A stretch of DNA of 64,000 nt from Terriglobus saanensis SP1PR4 (GTDB lineage: Bacteria > Acidobacteriota > Terriglobia > Terriglobales > Acidobacteriaceae), in NCBI RefSeq assembly GCF_000179915.2, contig NC_014963.1, positions 1,488,001 to 1,552,000 of the forward strand, in the 5' to 3' direction. Both the position numbers and the translations under genes were made by a program. The notes beneath the pieces were generated by a model. That model searched no databases. It saw only the letters and a program-made list of their open reading frames with translations, and had not been told where the DNA came from. This document shows positions 62,324 to 64,000 of the stretch, in pieces; the stretch's first letter is position 1; every line of letters starts with the position of its first letter.

Positions 62324-64000
62324 TCAGGCACCGGCTTCTACCTCTTGTTCCTGGGATTCGGAGGTATCTTCCATAAGACCTGGGGCGTTCTTGCGAAGAA
62401 GGCTGTAGAAGATGGGGACAATGACCAGCGTAGTCGCGGTTGCAACGAGAAGTCCACCGATGACGGCGCGGCCCAGCGGAGCGTTTTGTTCTCCGCCCTC
62501 ACCCATACCGAGGGACATCGGAAGCATGCCGAGAATCATGGCCAGCGCGGTCATCATGACCGGTCGAAGCCGTGTGAATCCCGCCGACGAGGCAGCCGAC
62601 AGCGAATCCATGCCGAGGGCGCGTTGATCGTTGGCAAAGGTCACCATCAGGATGGAGTTGGCCGTGGCGACGCCGATCGTCATAATCGCTCCCATCAGCG
62701 AGGGCACGGAGAAGGTCGTCCCCGTAAGGAAGAGGATCCACAAAATACCGCAGGCAGCGCCGGGCAGCGCCATCAGGATGATGAAGGGATCGAGCCAGCT
62801 TTGGAAGTTGACGACCATCAGTAGGTAGACGAGGGCTACGGCAAAGATCATGCCGAGGCCGAGGCCGGTGAAGCTGTCCTGCATGCTGCGCACCTGTCCG
62901 CGAACGGTGAGCGTGGCTCCCTTGGGAAGCTCCTTCCGCAACGGCGTCAAGACATTGTCGATGTCGCGCGCCACGCCACCCAGATCGCGTCCCTGCGTAT
63001 TCACGAAGACGTCGTAGACGGGCTGCACGTTGTAGTGGCTTGTGATGGAGGGGCTCGACGTATGGACGATGTCCGCCAGGTTCGAGAGCATCTGCGCCTG
63101 GTTGATCGGCGGCGTGATCTGGTTCGCAGAGGCGGAGGCCATGCCCTGTGCCGCCTGCGATCCGGTTCCCGTGATGGGCATGTTTTGCAGTGAATCGACG
63201 GAGTCGATCTGGTACTGCGGAACCTGTGCCACGACGGAGTAGTTCACACCGTTCTGCGGATTTAGCCAGTAGTTCGGCGTCGCCGTTCCGCTGCCAGCCA
63301 GGGCGTAAAGAACGCTGTTGGCTACATTGTTTTCGGTCAGGCCGACGGTCTGCGCGCGCGTGCGGTCAACATTGACGCGCAGCTCAGGGGAGTACAGCAC
63401 CTGATGCACGTGAACGTCCGCAGCACCGGGAACTCTCGCCACAGCTGCGCGGATCTTCTGGGCCATGGCATAGTTCTGGTCGGCCAGGCGACCGCTGACC
63501 TGAATGTCGATCGGGGCCGGAAGACCGAAGTTCAGGATCTGGTTCACGATATCCGAGGCTTGGAAGTAGAAGACGTCGTCGGGATACTTCTCGCGCAGCA
63601 CCTTGCGCAGGCGATTGCGATAGATCTCAGTCGGATGATGGTCTTCTTTGAGAGAGAGAAGGATTTCACCATCTTGTACGTCCGTCAGTGAGCCGTCGCC
63701 GAAGGCGAGGTTGAACGATCCGTTGGGGATACCGATATCGTCCATGATGTTGTCGATCTCAGAGGCGGGAATGACCTCGCGAATGGTTCCTTCGACATCG
63801 CCAAAGATCCGCTCGGCCTCTTCAAGACGTGTACCGGGGGGAGTACGGACGTGGAGACGGAAGCTGCCTGCATCCACCTGCGGAAAGAAGTCCTGACCGA
63901 TAAAGGGCACGAGACAGGCAGAGAGAAGGATGAAGAGGCCGAAACAGGTCAGCACAAACGTGGTATGCGCAAGCGCCCAGTTCAGGCTGCGATGGTAGGC
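62324..64000 (-). CDS. RND multidrug/efflux pump, C-terminal part (5' end outside window)
   Basis: 558 residues are visible; the frame is open to base 64000, so the N-terminal half lies beyond the edge. It corresponds to the second AcrB-type repeat: a membrane helix (CFGLFILLSACLVPFIG) followed by FFPQVDAGSFRLHVRTPPG, the large periplasmic porter domain, and the closing helices (GMIFAVALVYLLMVVNFQSW, IGVATANSILMVTFAND, LRPVMMTALAMILGMLP). It exports hydrophobic compounds or metals by proton antiport together with the adaptor encoded 28 nt downstream. Confidence 0.93.
   Translation of the reverse strand, partial: AYHRSLNWALAHTTFVLTCFGLFILLSACLVPFIGQDFFPQVDAGSFRLHVRTPPGTRLEEAERIFGDVEGTIREVIPASEIDNIMDDIGIPNGSFNLAFGDGSLTDVQDGEILLSLKEDHHPTEIYRNRLRKVLREKYPDDVFYFQASDIVNQILNFGLPAPIDIQVSGRLADQNYAMAQKIRAAVARVPGAADVHVHQVLYSPELRVNVDRTRAQTVGLTENNVANSVLYALAGSGTATPNYWLNPQNGVNYSVVAQVPQYQIDSVDSLQNMPITGTGSQAAQGMASASANQITPPINQAQMLSNLADIVHTSSPSITSHYNVQPVYDVFVNTQGRDLGGVARDIDNVLTPLRKELPKGATLTVRGQVRSMQDSFTGLGLGMIFAVALVYLLMVVNFQSWLDPFIILMALPGAACGILWILFLTGTTFSVPSLMGAIMTIGVATANSILMVTFANDQRALGMDSLSAASSAGFTRLRPVMMTALAMILGMLPMSLGMGEGGEQNAPLGRAVIGGLLVATATTLVIVPIFYSLLRKNAPGLMEDTSESQEQEVEAGA

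Overview
The window reads as a chromosomal segment from an acidobacterium of the class Terriglobia (Granulicella/Terriglobus/Edaphobacter group). The grounds are two Oar-like TonB-dependent receptors with an N-terminal carboxypeptidase-regulatory-like domain, a PadR regulator coupled to an 'acidobacterial duplicated orphan permease', and a 131-residue cupin that matches, as I recall it, the hydroxynitrile lyase of Granulicella tundricola, including all four metal ligands at the same residue numbers. Most of the window is a dense, ordinary chromosome with GTG and TTG starts in use. No rRNA, tRNA, CRISPR array, transposase or phage gene was recognised.

Layout. 1-6.1 kb: 5'-truncated GH35 beta-galactosidase, TonB-dependent receptor, HNL-type cupin. 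6.5-10.0 kb: Tat-exported sulfatase, parvulin-like protein and an authentic formylglycine-generating enzyme (the last two overlap by 4 nt), i.e. a sulfatase plus its own activating enzyme; then an MscS channel. 12-17.1 kb: pabA/trpG glutaminase, secreted protein, elongation factor P, epoxide-hydrolase-like enzyme, acylphosphatase, apt, zinc alcohol dehydrogenase. 17.1-22.3 kb: an unknown minus-strand gene pair, then TPR membrane protein, DUF2905, xseA and glmM, then hslR. 22.3-26.1 kb (minus): lipoprotein, DsrE-like protein, GH76 glycanase, diguanylate cyclase.

26.6-32.5 kb holds the second TonB-dependent receptor, then a lower-G+C island with palindromic hairpins and an Mrr-like restriction endonuclease split into two frames exactly at an A AAA AAG slippery heptamer. 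32.5-42.5 kb: polA, a second diguanylate cyclase, queA, a DUF374 acyltransferase, a small secreted protein between two imperfect direct repeats, and the PadR/ADOP pair with a large palindromic operator. 42.7-51.9 kb: glutamate dehydrogenase, GH43-like enzyme, an LTA-synthase-like membrane protein next to pgsA, an orphan GvpF/L homologue, a TRIC-type channel, DUF481 barrel, cytochrome c and a further outer-membrane protein. 52-64 kb: aspartase and class I fumarase (aspartate to fumarate to malate), nitroreductase, YpdA-like flavoprotein with a sensor kinase, a two-gene ABC exporter, and an RND efflux adaptor plus pump that runs off the right edge.

The items most worth follow-up are the possible programmed frameshift in the Mrr-like nuclease, the sulfatase/parvulin/FGE unit, the orphan GvpF/L gene, the Asn-tipped EF-P, and the PadR operator that covers its own ribosome binding site. 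All functions come from reading sequence and family knowledge; nothing was searched or computed.
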